From the NCBI GenBank assembly GCA_963803155.1, contig CAWDMN010000078.1, forward strand, positions 1 to 64,000: 64,000 bases of DNA, given 5' to 3'. Source of the DNA: CAWDMN01 sp963803155 (GTDB taxonomy: Bacteria; Acidobacteriota; Terriglobia; Versatilivoradales; Versatilivoraceae). Positions 44,754 to 53,780 of this stretch are shown in pieces. The translations under genes were made by a program, and so were the position numbers. Positions within the stretch are counted from its first letter, which is position 1. Every line of letters begins with the position of its first letter. The notes beneath the pieces were generated by a model that was given only the letters and a program-made list of their open reading frames with translations, ran no database searches and had not been told where the DNA came from.

Positions 44754-45782
44754 TCAGAGTGACAGATCGATCCTCTTCAAGAAGAAAGCCAGCAAACAGG
44801 CCACTCCCGTCAACGCGGCTGTTGTGAATATTACACCTTCGGTCGAGAGCCGGATCACGAACAGAGCCGCACCTCCTCCGAAAAGCGCCGCCGCATAGGA
44901 AAAGAGCACGGTTTGTTCCACGCTTAGCCGCCACTTGCGCAAACGGAGGGCAAAATGATCAGGACTGCCCTGCATTATCGGTATGCCGCGGCGAAAACGG
45001 ATATACATGACAAATAGCATGTCGAAAATCGGCACTCCCAGAATCAGGAGAGGCGCCACTATTCCCAGAAGACTTCTGCGAGTATAGGCTCCATTCATGG
45101 ACAACGAGGCCAACATCAACCCGATAAAAAGGCTGCCGGCGTCTCCCAGATAAATTTTGGCCGGCCTGAAATTATAAGGGATAAATCCCACTAAGCTTCC
45201 CGCCAAGGCGAGTGAGAGCGGCACAATGAATTCCCGGCCGCTTTGATAATTAATCAGAACCAATATTATGGCGGCAATGGCCGCCACCCCGGATGACAAG
45301 CCATCCATGATGTCGATTAAATTTAGCGCGTTGGTGATGGCCAATACCCACAAGATAGTTAGCGGGTAGGCAATCCACCAAGGCAGAATGGTGAGCTTGA
45401 TAAAAATGGACGCTTTAATCAAGACGCAGGCGGCCAGAAATTGTCCCAACAATTTTACCTTGGGCGGCAAGGCGCCCAAGTCGTCAACCAGGCCAAGAAT
45501 CACGATGATTGCGCCCGCGAGCAATATCCCCAATACTTCCCGGCTGTATTCGTAAAAAATGGCGCTGGTGACCAGGAAGGACAGGTAAACCGCCAATCCC
45601 CCCAGGTACGGCACGGGTTCCTTTTGCATTTTTAATGGGGTGGCCGGCTTGTCTGTAATGCCAAAGCGGAGTGCGGCCTGTCTGAATATGGGAGTAAGAT
45701 AGAAAGACAATAAAAAAGACAGGCCCAGGGTCAAGCCATATTTAATCAAAGTCCATGATGTATCGGGCAGAGCCATAAACAT
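44754..45782 (-). CDS. polyprenyl-phosphate sugar-phosphate transferase (WecA/MraY family)
   Basis: From ATG 45782 the protein has 342 residues and about ten or eleven membrane helices. Signature blocks are DKPATPLKMQKEPVPYLGGL, then GLVDDLGALPPKVKLLGQFL (DD pair), NALNLIDIMDGLSSGVAAIA (NxxNxxDxxDGL) and YLGDAGSLFIGLMLA, and a WecA-like HFALRLRK. It starts lipid-linked glycan synthesis by moving a HexNAc-phosphate onto undecaprenyl phosphate. The open frame to 46010 adds an atypical leader across a GC-rich repeat-like stretch, so I set the start at 45782. Confidence 0.9.
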   Translation of the reverse strand: MFMALPDTSWTLIKYGLTLGLSFLLSFYLTPIFRQAALRFGITDKPATPLKMQKEPVPYLGGLAVYLSFLVTSAIFYEYSREVLGILLAGAIIVILGLVDDLGALPPKVKLLGQFLAACVLIKASIFIKLTILPWWIAYPLTILWVLAITNALNLIDIMDGLSSGVAAIAAIILVLINYQSGREFIVPLSLALAGSLVGFIPYNFRPAKIYLGDAGSLFIGLMLASLSMNGAYTRRSLLGIVAPLLILGVPIFDMLFVMYIRFRRGIPIMQGSPDHFALRLRKWRLSVEQTVLFSYAAALFGGGAALFVIRLSTEGVIFTTAALTGVACLLAFFLKRIDLSL

Positions 45783-46165
45783 GTACACGTAAATAAAATA
45801 ACCGGCCAAGCGGACCGAAGTCCGGTTGCGAATGGATTGTGCGGCGGGACTTAAAGCACTGCTTTCAGCCCCTTCTCCGCTCCGCGGGGCGATGCCTCCC
45901 CTGAAGCCAATCGTGCGGCAGAATTCCAGTCTACTGCGCAGACCGGTCTCTGTCAGCCCAGCGCCTGAGCCAGAGTCCCCGCCAACTGAAAGGCCGAAGG
46001 TCTGCTCCACTGGAAAGTGAGTTTCTAATTAGACTCCAATTACACCCGGAATTCTTCCTTCTCACTCACGGAATACAAGCGAGACTTCATCCAGGATTAT
46101 AGGGACTTGCTGGCTGCCAATCCAAAACTTGACTCAAAATCGTCAACTCTTGCGGCTCAAGTAAA
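45783..46165. other. intergenic/leader region upstream of WecA-like gene
   Basis: The frame is open back to 46010 but the encoded leader has no membrane character. Short palindromic words such as CCGCTCCGCGG occur. No RNA gene or terminator was recognised. Confidence 0.35.
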
Positions 46166-46489
46166 CTAGCCTGGCTTGGTCTTGCTTTTGATCTCTTTTA
46201 AAACTTTTTCGATTTCCTCAATCTTTTTCCCGAGCGAAAGCGAAACGGTGTGCCGGTTTGATTGATCGATCATTTCCTTGAGTTCGCCCGACATTTTTTG
46301 TAATTGCTCCGCCAGATCCTTTAATTTTTGAAACTCAATTTCCTTCCGCTTCTGCTCCATTTTGACCAATTGGTCTACATTGGGATCATCCAACATTTGG
46401 CCATAAATGATGTTTTGCACGGGGGAAAAAGAGAGTGAGATAAACACAAAAGATAGAAGAGAAAATCGGACACTCTTGCCAATCTTCAT
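46166..46489 (-). CDS. small secreted coiled-coil protein, unknown function
   Basis: The protein is 107 residues with a signal peptide (about 1-28, ending QNIIYG). A highly charged helical segment follows with heptad-like spacing (LVKMEQKRKEIEFQKLKDLA and LGKKIEEIEKVLKEIKSK). It is probably periplasmic and oligomeric. I recognise no family, and the neighbours do not suggest a role. Confidence 0.65.
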   Translation of the reverse strand: MKIGKSVRFSLLSFVFISLSFSPVQNIIYGQMLDDPNVDQLVKMEQKRKEIEFQKLKDLAEQLQKMSGELKEMIDQSNRHTVSLSLGKKIEEIEKVLKEIKSKTKPG

Positions 46490-46507
46490 AAAGGCTCCTC
46501 AAAAAAT

Positions 46508-46605
46508 AGCGTGAATGGAGGCGGGGTTCCCCCCACCCCGCCTGAGTTTGCCAAACCTGCTCTGACGGCCTAAGGGCAGGCCGCCTCCCTCATCCCCTTT
46601 TCATT
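46508..46605 (-). repeat. dispersed about 97-bp intergenic repeat, copy 2 (inverted)
   Basis: The reverse complement of this stretch aligns end-to-end with 31731-31830 (shared AGGCCGTCAGA, CTCAGGCGGGGTG, CCCCGCCTCCAT). The two copies lie about 14.7 kb apart in opposite orientation, flanking the pilin and glycosylation operons. They could recombine and invert that segment. Confidence 0.75.
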
Positions 46606-46698
46606 GTCTTGTTGTGCCAGCCGTGCTGGCATGCCTGGCGCCACTGAAATGAATCCAATGCTCATAAGATGAATGGATGAAGCAATCTCACTTTGAGT

Positions 46699-48051
46699 TT
46701 ACTCAACCCTCATTTTTCTTTGAATCAGATGAGCGGTTTCCGCTCCGGCCAGCAAAGCGTCTTCCATGCTGCTGTATTCCCAGGCGCCATATCGGCCAAT
46801 GGAATGCACATTTCGGCTTCTCAAAAAATTTTGAATTGTGGCGACCGCTTGTGCGTGCTGTTGGTCATGGATCACGTAGGCGCAGGGAATGTTTAATATA
46901 CATTCAGCGAGGATTTTGTCGGTTTTTTTCAAAATTCCGATTTCCTGTAATTGTGCCTTGACTTGTTTCATAACATTTCTTTCATCCGGCGGGCGATCTG
47001 GAGAATAAGCAACTTCAACGGAGATCGATCCACAATTAGGAGGAGTCAGGGCTCGTGAAAAATTATGTGGGAATCCCATTCGATAGAAGGGCCATTCAGA
47101 TTCAGGCACATATATCCAATGCTCATCGCTTGCGGGCCGATCCAGTCCCAAATTGAGATTTAAGACGGAAACCCAGCGGAGCTTTTGTCCCGCGATTTGG
47201 ATGGATTCTGGAATTCCTCGGCACATTTTGATCAGCACGGGAAGTGGGATAGTGGTAACCAGAAAATTATAGCGAGATTGTGCCTCCGGGCGAAAGCGAA
47301 GAGTCCGCACGTCTAAATCAATTTCGGAACATTCACGGCTGTAATGGCATTGATCCAATTCCGCCGCCATGCTTCGCGGCAATTCTTCAATTCCTCCCCG
47401 CTGAGGATAGAAAAACGAAGCGTTGTAGCCGGTCATTGCATGTTCATCCGACAATATCCCCTCCAAGATTTGCTCCAGAGAGGTGTTTGGGACAAACCGT
47501 CCCATCCAATTGCAGCTGAGTTCCCGGCAAGAGAGAGTCCAGAGTTTCTCGTTGTAAGGCAGCATGAAATGCCGCGCGATGCCTTTCCCAAAAGTGAAAA
47601 AGGTCCAGTCTTCAAAATTGGAGGGTCCACAATACGGCGGAATAGGATTGTCTTTGGCAACTCGAAATCCCTCAGCACGGACATATTCCAGGATGCATTC
47701 CTTGATGACTTCCGCGGGCAATCCGCGCAGATTGGATTGAAAGGGATATCGAGTAAATATTCCGTGAGAAAAAATTTGGGAGGCCCGGTTCAGGTGATGC
47801 AAGTTTCCTTTGAGAAGCGACTGGACCCAGCTCTGAATGGAGGAGGAATGAAAGTGAAGCAGGTGTCCCGTATAATCGAAAGTGAATCCATTGATGACCT
47901 CAGAGCGGACCAAACCGCCCGGTCTCGATTCTTTTTCATAAAGCGCACAGTTGGAATATCCGGCCCTTTGCAAATGCCAGAGCGTGCTCAAGCCAGCCAG
48001 GCCGCCGCCCAGAATAACCACCGAACTGTTTTGGCATGTGGATGAATTCAT
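46699..48051 (-). CDS. FAD-dependent oxidoreductase, UDP-galactopyranose mutase/amine-oxidase-like
   Basis: From ATG 48051 the protein has 450 residues. The dinucleotide-binding motif is VVILGGGLAGLSTLWHLQRA followed by ALYEKESRPGGLVRSEVING. The middle part (MLPYNEKLWTLSCRELSCNW, then PQRGGIEELPRSMAAEL) is shared with UGM-like and protoporphyrinogen-oxidase-like enzymes seen in polysaccharide loci. It likely acts on an activated sugar or isoprenoid, but the substrate is undetermined. The longer open frame to 48165 precedes the fold. Confidence 0.8.
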   Translation of the reverse strand: MNSSTCQNSSVVILGGGLAGLSTLWHLQRAGYSNCALYEKESRPGGLVRSEVINGFTFDYTGHLLHFHSSSIQSWVQSLLKGNLHHLNRASQIFSHGIFTRYPFQSNLRGLPAEVIKECILEYVRAEGFRVAKDNPIPPYCGPSNFEDWTFFTFGKGIARHFMLPYNEKLWTLSCRELSCNWMGRFVPNTSLEQILEGILSDEHAMTGYNASFFYPQRGGIEELPRSMAAELDQCHYSRECSEIDLDVRTLRFRPEAQSRYNFLVTTIPLPVLIKMCRGIPESIQIAGQKLRWVSVLNLNLGLDRPASDEHWIYVPESEWPFYRMGFPHNFSRALTPPNCGSISVEVAYSPDRPPDERNVMKQVKAQLQEIGILKKTDKILAECILNIPCAYVIHDQQHAQAVATIQNFLRSRNVHSIGRYGAWEYSSMEDALLAGAETAHLIQRKMRVE

Positions 48052-48365
48052 GGATTTGGGGATGGGTGCAATTAAAAGTGGGAGAAAAATATGGCATAAA
48101 GTGAGAGGTCCAGCGACTTCCGCGTCTCCGCGCGGGCGAACGCGAGTCACATGCACGCCTCCCACCAGCCGGAGGTGTTTCCTCTCCCCATTTATTAAAA
48201 ACCCATCCTTTTCTCTCTCAATTTCGATTGCACCCCTTGGTGAATACCGAATTGTGCTTTTAGTCGAACTTCAGATAGAATTCCCACGTCGTCCCTAACG
48301 GGACAATTTTCAAAATGCGATTCGGAGTTCTTGGACCTCACATAGAATCAACATCGGCTCTACTT
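48052..48365. other. divergent intergenic region
   Basis: This contains the leader regions of the minus-strand oxidoreductase and the plus-strand membrane hydrolase. Near 48117-48150 the stretch TTCCGCGTCTCCGCGCG resembles arms of the dispersed hairpin family. No gene is supported. Confidence 0.4.
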
Positions 48366-49361
48366 ATGGAAAACATCATTCATTTGCTTTATGGCCTCGC
48401 GCTTGTGAAATCCGGCTTCAATCGAATTACACCTCATGCCACCATGACGTTATTATTGGGCGCCCTGCTCCCCGATATTGACTTAGTGACGTATCCACTG
48501 GGAAGCATCGATTATCTAAAATTCCATCGCGGCGCGACGCACTCGCTCGTCGGTATTTTCTCCGGCGCTTTGGTTTTAGCATCCCTAGTTTTTTTAATCA
48601 ACAGGCATTTTCGTAAAGAAAAGGACTGTGCTCCATGGTGGAAATTGTTTGTTCTTTCCCTGGCAGGGATTGGCAGCCATGTTTTGCTCGACTTTACGAA
48701 TAGCTATGGAGTGCAATTATTATATCCTTTTGAAAACCGCTGGTTTGCTTGGGATCTGGTGAATATCGTCGATCCATGGATTTTAGGTTGCCTCATCTTG
48801 GGTTTAGGGCTCCCCTTCCTTTCTCGAATGATTAACCAGGAAATTGGCGCGGCGCCTTCGAAAAATAACTGGGGAGCCGTCGCTTCTTTAATCTTCATCT
48901 TTTTATATTGGGGCGTCAGGGATTATTCTCATAGGGATGCCCTTGAAGAATTAAAGCAGATGAATTTAGAAACAGGCGCAACTCAGAAAATAGCCGCTTT
49001 CCCGGAATTCTTCGATCCTTTTTTATGGAAAGGGGTAATTGAGACGGAATCGGCAATCCATGTTGTCGAATTGGGAAGCCGATGGATTCCCAATTTATCG
49101 TCGGCCATCGTCAAGCGGACTTATTTCAAGACTGCCCCCTCACAAATTTTGCAGGCAGCTCAAACTGGCCCACGAGGGAAGATTTTTTTTAATTTTGCCC
49201 GTTTCCCCTATGGCCAGGTGGAAGAACTCGAGGCAGGATACCGAGTGTCCTTCAACGACCTCCGTTTTGTCTCCTCGGCGGGATCACGTCGAGACCGGTT
49301 TCAGTTCGATTGCGAGCTAGACCGGAATTTGAAAATAATAAAAGAGTCCTTTCGGTTTTAA
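48366..49361 (+). CDS. membrane-bound metal-dependent hydrolase (YdjM/YfhO-unrelated, PF04307 type)
   Basis: From ATG 48366 the protein has 331 residues and about five N-terminal membrane segments. Conserved histidine/aspartate blocks are GALLPDIDLVTY, HRGATHSLVGIF and GSHVLLDFTNSYGVQLLYPF, typical of the YdjM/LexA-regulated membrane hydrolase family. The C-terminal third is soluble and unassigned. The reaction is unknown. An in-frame upstream ATG (48315) adds a non-membrane leader. Confidence 0.85.
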   Translation: MENIIHLLYGLALVKSGFNRITPHATMTLLLGALLPDIDLVTYPLGSIDYLKFHRGATHSLVGIFSGALVLASLVFLINRHFRKEKDCAPWWKLFVLSLAGIGSHVLLDFTNSYGVQLLYPFENRWFAWDLVNIVDPWILGCLILGLGLPFLSRMINQEIGAAPSKNNWGAVASLIFIFLYWGVRDYSHRDALEELKQMNLETGATQKIAAFPEFFDPFLWKGVIETESAIHVVELGSRWIPNLSSAIVKRTYFKTAPSQILQAAQTGPRGKIFFNFARFPYGQVEELEAGYRVSFNDLRFVSSAGSRRDRFQFDCELDRNLKIIKESFRF

Positions 49362-49501
49362 TATATCAGCAAGCTTTGTGGTCCTTTTGGGTGGATTATC
49401 CTCCAAGGCAAGCCCTCGCTTTTGTAGAATCTTTATTGACTCCAAGAGGTTCCTCTGTTAACTTTGTCCCTTTTGAAACGACAGGATAATATTGACGTAA
49501 T

Positions 49502-50404
49502 ATGAAGAGAATAAAGATAATCCTTGGCCTCCTCACTTTGACCTTTCTGACGATCAGTTGCGGCTGTAGCTACTTTTTGGTGAAAACGTCTCGCACCTTG
49601 CGGCCGGATGAAAAACCCTTGCCGGCCCAAGAAGCCACGAAGACAGAATTGATTGAACGCTTTAATGCTACCGCGCGGAATCTGCAGACTCTCCAAATGA
49701 AGGTGGATTTTAAGCTTACTGGATTGGACCAGAAAAAAAAATCGACCGACAAAGAACTGCAATACTACATCACCGATGGGCATATTTTGGTTCGGCGACC
49801 TTCGCAGATTAGGATCATCGGACTGCTTTACAAAATTACCGCGTTCGATATGGTCTCGGATGGAAATCGATTTGAGATTTTTGTGCCCAAGAAGAACAAA
49901 CTCTATTTTGGACCCAATGACCGGAGAATAGGAAAGGTCCAGGCCCTGAGCATTAATATTCGTCCTCAACATATTCTTGAGGCAATTGCCATGGATCCCT
50001 TGGCGAACGTGCCTGAAAAGGATATTCTGCTGGAGACGGAGCAGGAAGGGAGAAAGAGTTACTACATCATCTACATTGTTCGACACCAGAACGACGAGAC
50101 CACTTTCAGCCGGAAAATCTGGTTCGATCGTTACGATCTGAACCTGGTCCGGCAAAAAATCTATGGCGATGGCATTCAACTGGAATCGGATATCGGCTAC
50201 TCTAATTTTAAGATGGTGAAGGGGCAACCTTTCCCAAACGACATCGCCATTAAACGTCCTCAGGATAATTTTTCTCTTCTCATCCACATTCAGGATATAA
50301 AAGGGAATATTTCTCTAACCGATGAGCAGTTCAAGTTGACGCTTCCCGATCAAGTCGAGAGAGTGGACTTGCAAGCTTCCGCTACTCCAGCCAAAAAAGA
50401 GTAA
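49502..50404 (+). CDS. LolB/DUF4292-like outer-membrane lipoprotein
   Basis: The protein is 300 residues. The signal sequence ends in a lipobox-like TISCGC, so it is likely a lipoprotein. The mature part is beta-rich and LolA/LolB-like: NLQTLQMKVDFKLTGLDQ, then IRIIGLLYKITAFDMVSDGN, FEIFVPKKNKLYFGP and YSNFKMVKGQPFPNDIAI. Such proteins accept or hold lipoproteins at the outer membrane. It leads a plus-strand set with an FtsX permease, a LolD-like ATPase and a LolA-like carrier, which favours a Lol role. Confidence 0.75.
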   Translation: MKRIKIILGLLTLTFLTISCGCSYFLVKTSRTLRPDEKPLPAQEATKTELIERFNATARNLQTLQMKVDFKLTGLDQKKKSTDKELQYYITDGHILVRRPSQIRIIGLLYKITAFDMVSDGNRFEIFVPKKNKLYFGPNDRRIGKVQALSINIRPQHILEAIAMDPLANVPEKDILLETEQEGRKSYYIIYIVRHQNDETTFSRKIWFDRYDLNLVRQKIYGDGIQLESDIGYSNFKMVKGQPFPNDIAIKRPQDNFSLLIHIQDIKGNISLTDEQFKLTLPDQVERVDLQASATPAKKE

Positions 50405-50514
50405 AATAGGGCTGACAAGATTTGTTCCGGCAAATGGGATCTAGCGGATCGCGCAGCTCAAAACTTGATGATCGCCAATTTTGGCGGCTCAAGGAAATGA
50501 GGGAGTAAAATCGG

Positions 50515-51624
50515 GTGAATTTGAATTTTGTTTGGTCAAATCTGCTGAGCCGTCCCATGCGTTCACTCGCCACCACCTTGGCAATCGCTCTTGAAGTCAC
50601 TCTGATTTTGATGGTGATCGGATTGACTCAAGGCATGATCCGAGAGACGACTTCCCGCATGAAGGGGATTGGGGCTGACATCGTGATGCAGCCACCCAAT
50701 TCTTCCGTCGTGCTGGCTTCCAGTTCCGCGGTTCTTCCCGTCGATAAATTTGTGGATCTTTTGCGCGGGATTGAAGGAATATCCGCCGTAAGTCCCGTCT
50801 TGGTCTTTTGGAATACGGAAAAAGGATCCGAGTTGATTTTTGGCATTGACGCGGAGAGCTTCGAGCAGATTTCCAACGGCTTCATTTTTTTGGAAGGAAA
50901 AGGATTGGCGGATGAATACGATGTTTTGATTGACGATATCAAGGCTTCTTCGAAAAAACTAAAAGTCGGCGACCCTTTCCCTTTCCTTAATCACACTTTT
51001 CGAGTCTGTGGAATCGTTGAGCATGGCAAAGGCTCCAGGATTTTTGTGCCGTTGAAGACCCTTCAAAATTTAGTGGGGTCTCCGGGACGCGCGACTTTGA
51101 TGTTCCTGAAATGTCTTTCGGAGAATCAGATCAACCCCACGGCGGCTCGTCTGCAACAGAAGCTTCCCGGGTACCAGATTCGCCCCATGGGCGAATTTGT
51201 TTCGCAGATGTCTGAAGCGTATAGCAGCGACGTGGCCTTGCGCTACTTTCTGGCAATTGTAAAATTTATAGCCATCGTCGTGGGACTTTTTGCCATTTTT
51301 CTGGCGATGTACACTGCCATCACGGAACGGACGCGGGAAATAGGAATCCTAAAATCATTAGGGGCATCCAAAACTTACATTTTGACTGTCTTCATGGAAG
51401 AGGCCTTTCTTCTCTGCCTCCTAGGCTTTATTTTCGGGATTGCCCTTTCCTATTTGGGCGTTTGGGCTGTCGGGCAATGGTCCAAGAACCTGCCAATTTT
51501 GTTGACTCGGGAATGGATTATCAAAGCTGGATTGATTACTCTGGCGAGTGCCTCCGTGGGTGCTTTTTATCCCGCCATTCGGGCGGCCCATCGAGATCCG
51601 ATCGATGCATTGGCATTTGAATGA
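50515..51624 (+). CDS. FtsX/MacB-type ABC permease (LolC/E-like)
   Basis: The protein is 369 residues with the MacB/LolC plan: one N-terminal helix (about 18-40), a periplasmic domain (about 45-230) and three C-terminal helices. The N-terminus RPMRSLATTLAIALEVTLIL and TERTREIGILKSLGASKTYI before the C-terminal helices are family signatures. GTG 50515 is the best start. It pairs with the ATPase at 51777. The likely cargo is lipoproteins, by context. Confidence 0.88.
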   Translation: MNLNFVWSNLLSRPMRSLATTLAIALEVTLILMVIGLTQGMIRETTSRMKGIGADIVMQPPNSSVVLASSSAVLPVDKFVDLLRGIEGISAVSPVLVFWNTEKGSELIFGIDAESFEQISNGFIFLEGKGLADEYDVLIDDIKASSKKLKVGDPFPFLNHTFRVCGIVEHGKGSRIFVPLKTLQNLVGSPGRATLMFLKCLSENQINPTAARLQQKLPGYQIRPMGEFVSQMSEAYSSDVALRYFLAIVKFIAIVVGLFAIFLAMYTAITERTREIGILKSLGASKTYILTVFMEEAFLLCLLGFIFGIALSYLGVWAVGQWSKNLPILLTREWIIKAGLITLASASVGAFYPAIRAAHRDPIDALAFE

Positions 51625-51776
51625 TTTCGTGCCGGTTGAATGAAACCGGCTCAGTCCGGCGCAGGGCATAAACTCCAGGCGGAAGAGCGCTCCTGGCAAT
51701 AAATAGGGAGTGCCCGGAGAGTGAACTTAAGCTATAATTCTGAAAAATTGTTTAGTTCTGAGTAGGATTCTGGTTG

Positions 51777-52496
51777 ATGAAGATTATATTGGAAGCAGAA
51801 AATATCACGAAGACTTACCGTATCGGGAAGGTCGATGTGCCCGCATTGAGGGGGGTCTCCTTTAAAGTGCGCGAGGGAGAATTTATTTCTATCATGGGTC
51901 CGTCGGGATGTGGAAAATCCACTCTTCTTCACATCTTGGGTGGATTGACTCATGCTTCGACGGGAAGAGTATTGATCGACGGCGAGGAAATTTCCTCAGC
52001 CAAAGATGCCCACCGCACCAGCATCCGCCGGCGCAAAATTGGATTTGTCTTTCAGCGGTTCAACCTTCTTCCTACTTTAACGGCTCAAGGAAATCTGGAA
52101 ATTGCGCGGCATATTTACGGGAATGGCAAACGTGACTCAGGCCGCATCACGGAAATTCTCGCATTGCTTGGCCTTGATAATAAAATTCGCCACAAACCTT
52201 CGGAACTTTCCGGAGGCGAACAGCAGCGGGTGGCAATTGCCCGCGCCATTGTCAATCGGCCAGCTATCTTATTGGCCGATGAACCGACGGGAAATCTGGA
52301 TTCGGAAAATTCCGACTTGGTTTTAAAGATGCTGCAGGAATTGAACCGGCAATTCACTCAGACTATTGTCATGATCACCCATAACCCGGAAGCCGCCGCG
52401 GTGGCGAACCATCTGATCGAAATGAGGGACGGCCGAATCGTGCCTCACGAGCATGATGTCAGTTGGAGTCCCACGCAAGACATACTCGGCATTTAG
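51777..52496 (+). CDS. ABC transporter ATP-binding protein (LolD/MacB-like)
   Basis: The protein is 239 residues from ATG 51777 (a TTG at 51774 is possible). Walker A is GPSGCGKST (about 40-48), the signature LSGGEQQRVAIARAI, Walker B ILLADEPTGNLD and the H-loop MITHNPE. These match the LolD/MacB ATPase family. It is about 150 bp after its likely permease partner and 22 bp before the small membrane protein gene. Confidence 0.93.
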   Translation: MKIILEAENITKTYRIGKVDVPALRGVSFKVREGEFISIMGPSGCGKSTLLHILGGLTHASTGRVLIDGEEISSAKDAHRTSIRRRKIGFVFQRFNLLPTLTAQGNLEIARHIYGNGKRDSGRITEILALLGLDNKIRHKPSELSGGEQQRVAIARAIVNRPAILLADEPTGNLDSENSDLVLKMLQELNRQFTQTIVMITHNPEAAAVANHLIEMRDGRIVPHEHDVSWSPTQDILGI

Positions 52497-52518
52497 ACCA
52501 ATCGGGCAGGGCCATTTC

Positions 52519-52893
52519 ATGTTCTTGAAAAATGTGATTTTTTGGTCCTATGGGCGCGGGACGATTCCGTATGACATTTTGTGCGCCTTAATTTTGATTT
52601 TCATTTTCTTGACTCCTTCCTCCTACTTCCGGGATTGGCCGCGAGTCAATGCTCCACAACAATTTCAAACCGGGCATGCTCTCATTCAAACCCGCGATAA
52701 CATGGGCCATGTAGTGTACAATGTCAGACTCCCGGCGGATTTGACATCTGTCGCGCCGGCGGTCCTGCACAAAAATATTCAACTGTTCTTGGCAAGACAG
52801 CTGAATAGGCCTTTGAACATTACTCGAGTTCAGCCCATCTACGGCGGGGAAGGGGACATCGTTGGTTTTTCGGTTTGGATCGACGATAAATAA
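52519..52893 (+). CDS. small membrane protein in the Lol-like cluster, unknown function
   Basis: The protein is 124 residues from ATG 52519. It has one membrane helix (about 22-39) and a small beta-rich periplasmic domain (HVVYNVRLPADLTSVAPAVL, then IVGFSVWIDDK). The longer open frame starts inside the ATPase gene. I recognise no family. Its place between the ATPase and the LolA-like gene suggests a role in the same process. Confidence 0.7.
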   Translation: MFLKNVIFWSYGRGTIPYDILCALILIFIFLTPSSYFRDWPRVNAPQQFQTGHALIQTRDNMGHVVYNVRLPADLTSVAPAVLHKNIQLFLARQLNRPLNITRVQPIYGGEGDIVGFSVWIDDK

Positions 52894-52984
52894 AAACCAG
52901 TCCCTGAGCATTCGTCCCTTTTTCAGACTCTTGGAACCTTCAACTCACTTTCGTCGGTCCGGGAAATGGTAAGGAGTCAAAGCC

Positions 52985-53659
52985 ATGTCGATGCGAGAAA
53001 TCGAGCGAGTCGTTGCGCTTTTTGGGATTTTTTGGGGGCTGTTGTACTCCAACACCTCTTCAATTAATGCCGATGAAGAACTCACCGCGGACACTAAGAG
53101 AGTGCTGACCCAAATGGACCGGGCCAACCAGTCCTTGATCGATCTGAGTGCCGATTTCAAGCAGACCAAAATAATCGTGGTAGTCAACGATACTTCGACA
53201 GACACAGGAAGACTCTTTTTTAAGAAAGAGAAAAAGGGAAACAAGATAAAATTCGAATATATCTCACCCGATCGCAAAATAGTTTTGATCGATAAAGGCA
53301 AAGTCCAAATATACGAGGCGAAGATCAATCGGTATTATGAACCCAATTTTGGGAAGAACCAGGCCGAATCTGAGTTTTTCCTGGTGGGGTTTGGCGCCAG
53401 CTCCAATCTGACGCGAGTTTACAACGCACGCTATCTGAAAGACGAAATTGTAAATGGCCGGAAGACTTCGCTGCTGGAACTGAAGCCAAAATCATCCAAT
53501 TCCATGTGGGTGAAGATCCAACTGTGGGTGGATCAGTCCAGCTGGCTTCCCGATCAGATTCGACTATTCGAAACCACCGGCGACTATCTCACTATGTCCT
53601 TTGAAGGAATGAAAATCAATCCGGGATTGAAAGACCAGATTTTTAAAATTAAAAAATGA
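52985..53659 (+). CDS. LolA-family periplasmic lipoprotein carrier
   Basis: The protein is 224 residues. A hydrophobic signal (about 9-25) precedes the LolA fold: QSLIDLSADFKQTKIIVVVN, then TGRLFFKKEKKGNKIKFEYI and PDRKIVLIDKGKVQIYEAKI, with VKIQLWVDQSSWLPDQIRLF toward the end. AAGGAG stands nine bases before the ATG. With the LolB-like, LolC/E-like and LolD-like genes upstream it completes a candidate lipoprotein-sorting set. Confidence 0.87.
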   Translation: MSMREIERVVALFGIFWGLLYSNTSSINADEELTADTKRVLTQMDRANQSLIDLSADFKQTKIIVVVNDTSTDTGRLFFKKEKKGNKIKFEYISPDRKIVLIDKGKVQIYEAKINRYYEPNFGKNQAESEFFLVGFGASSNLTRVYNARYLKDEIVNGRKTSLLELKPKSSNSMWVKIQLWVDQSSWLPDQIRLFETTGDYLTMSFEGMKINPGLKDQIFKIKK

Positions 53660-53780
53660 TCGTCCCCTCCCTGAAAATCACCTCCGTCAGAGGGGAATAG
53701 GTTTTCATCATCTTGAGTTGACAACAGCGCCGTCATAAGCGGCTCCCTTGAATCCCCGAAAAAAAACCTCCCGTAGTTTG

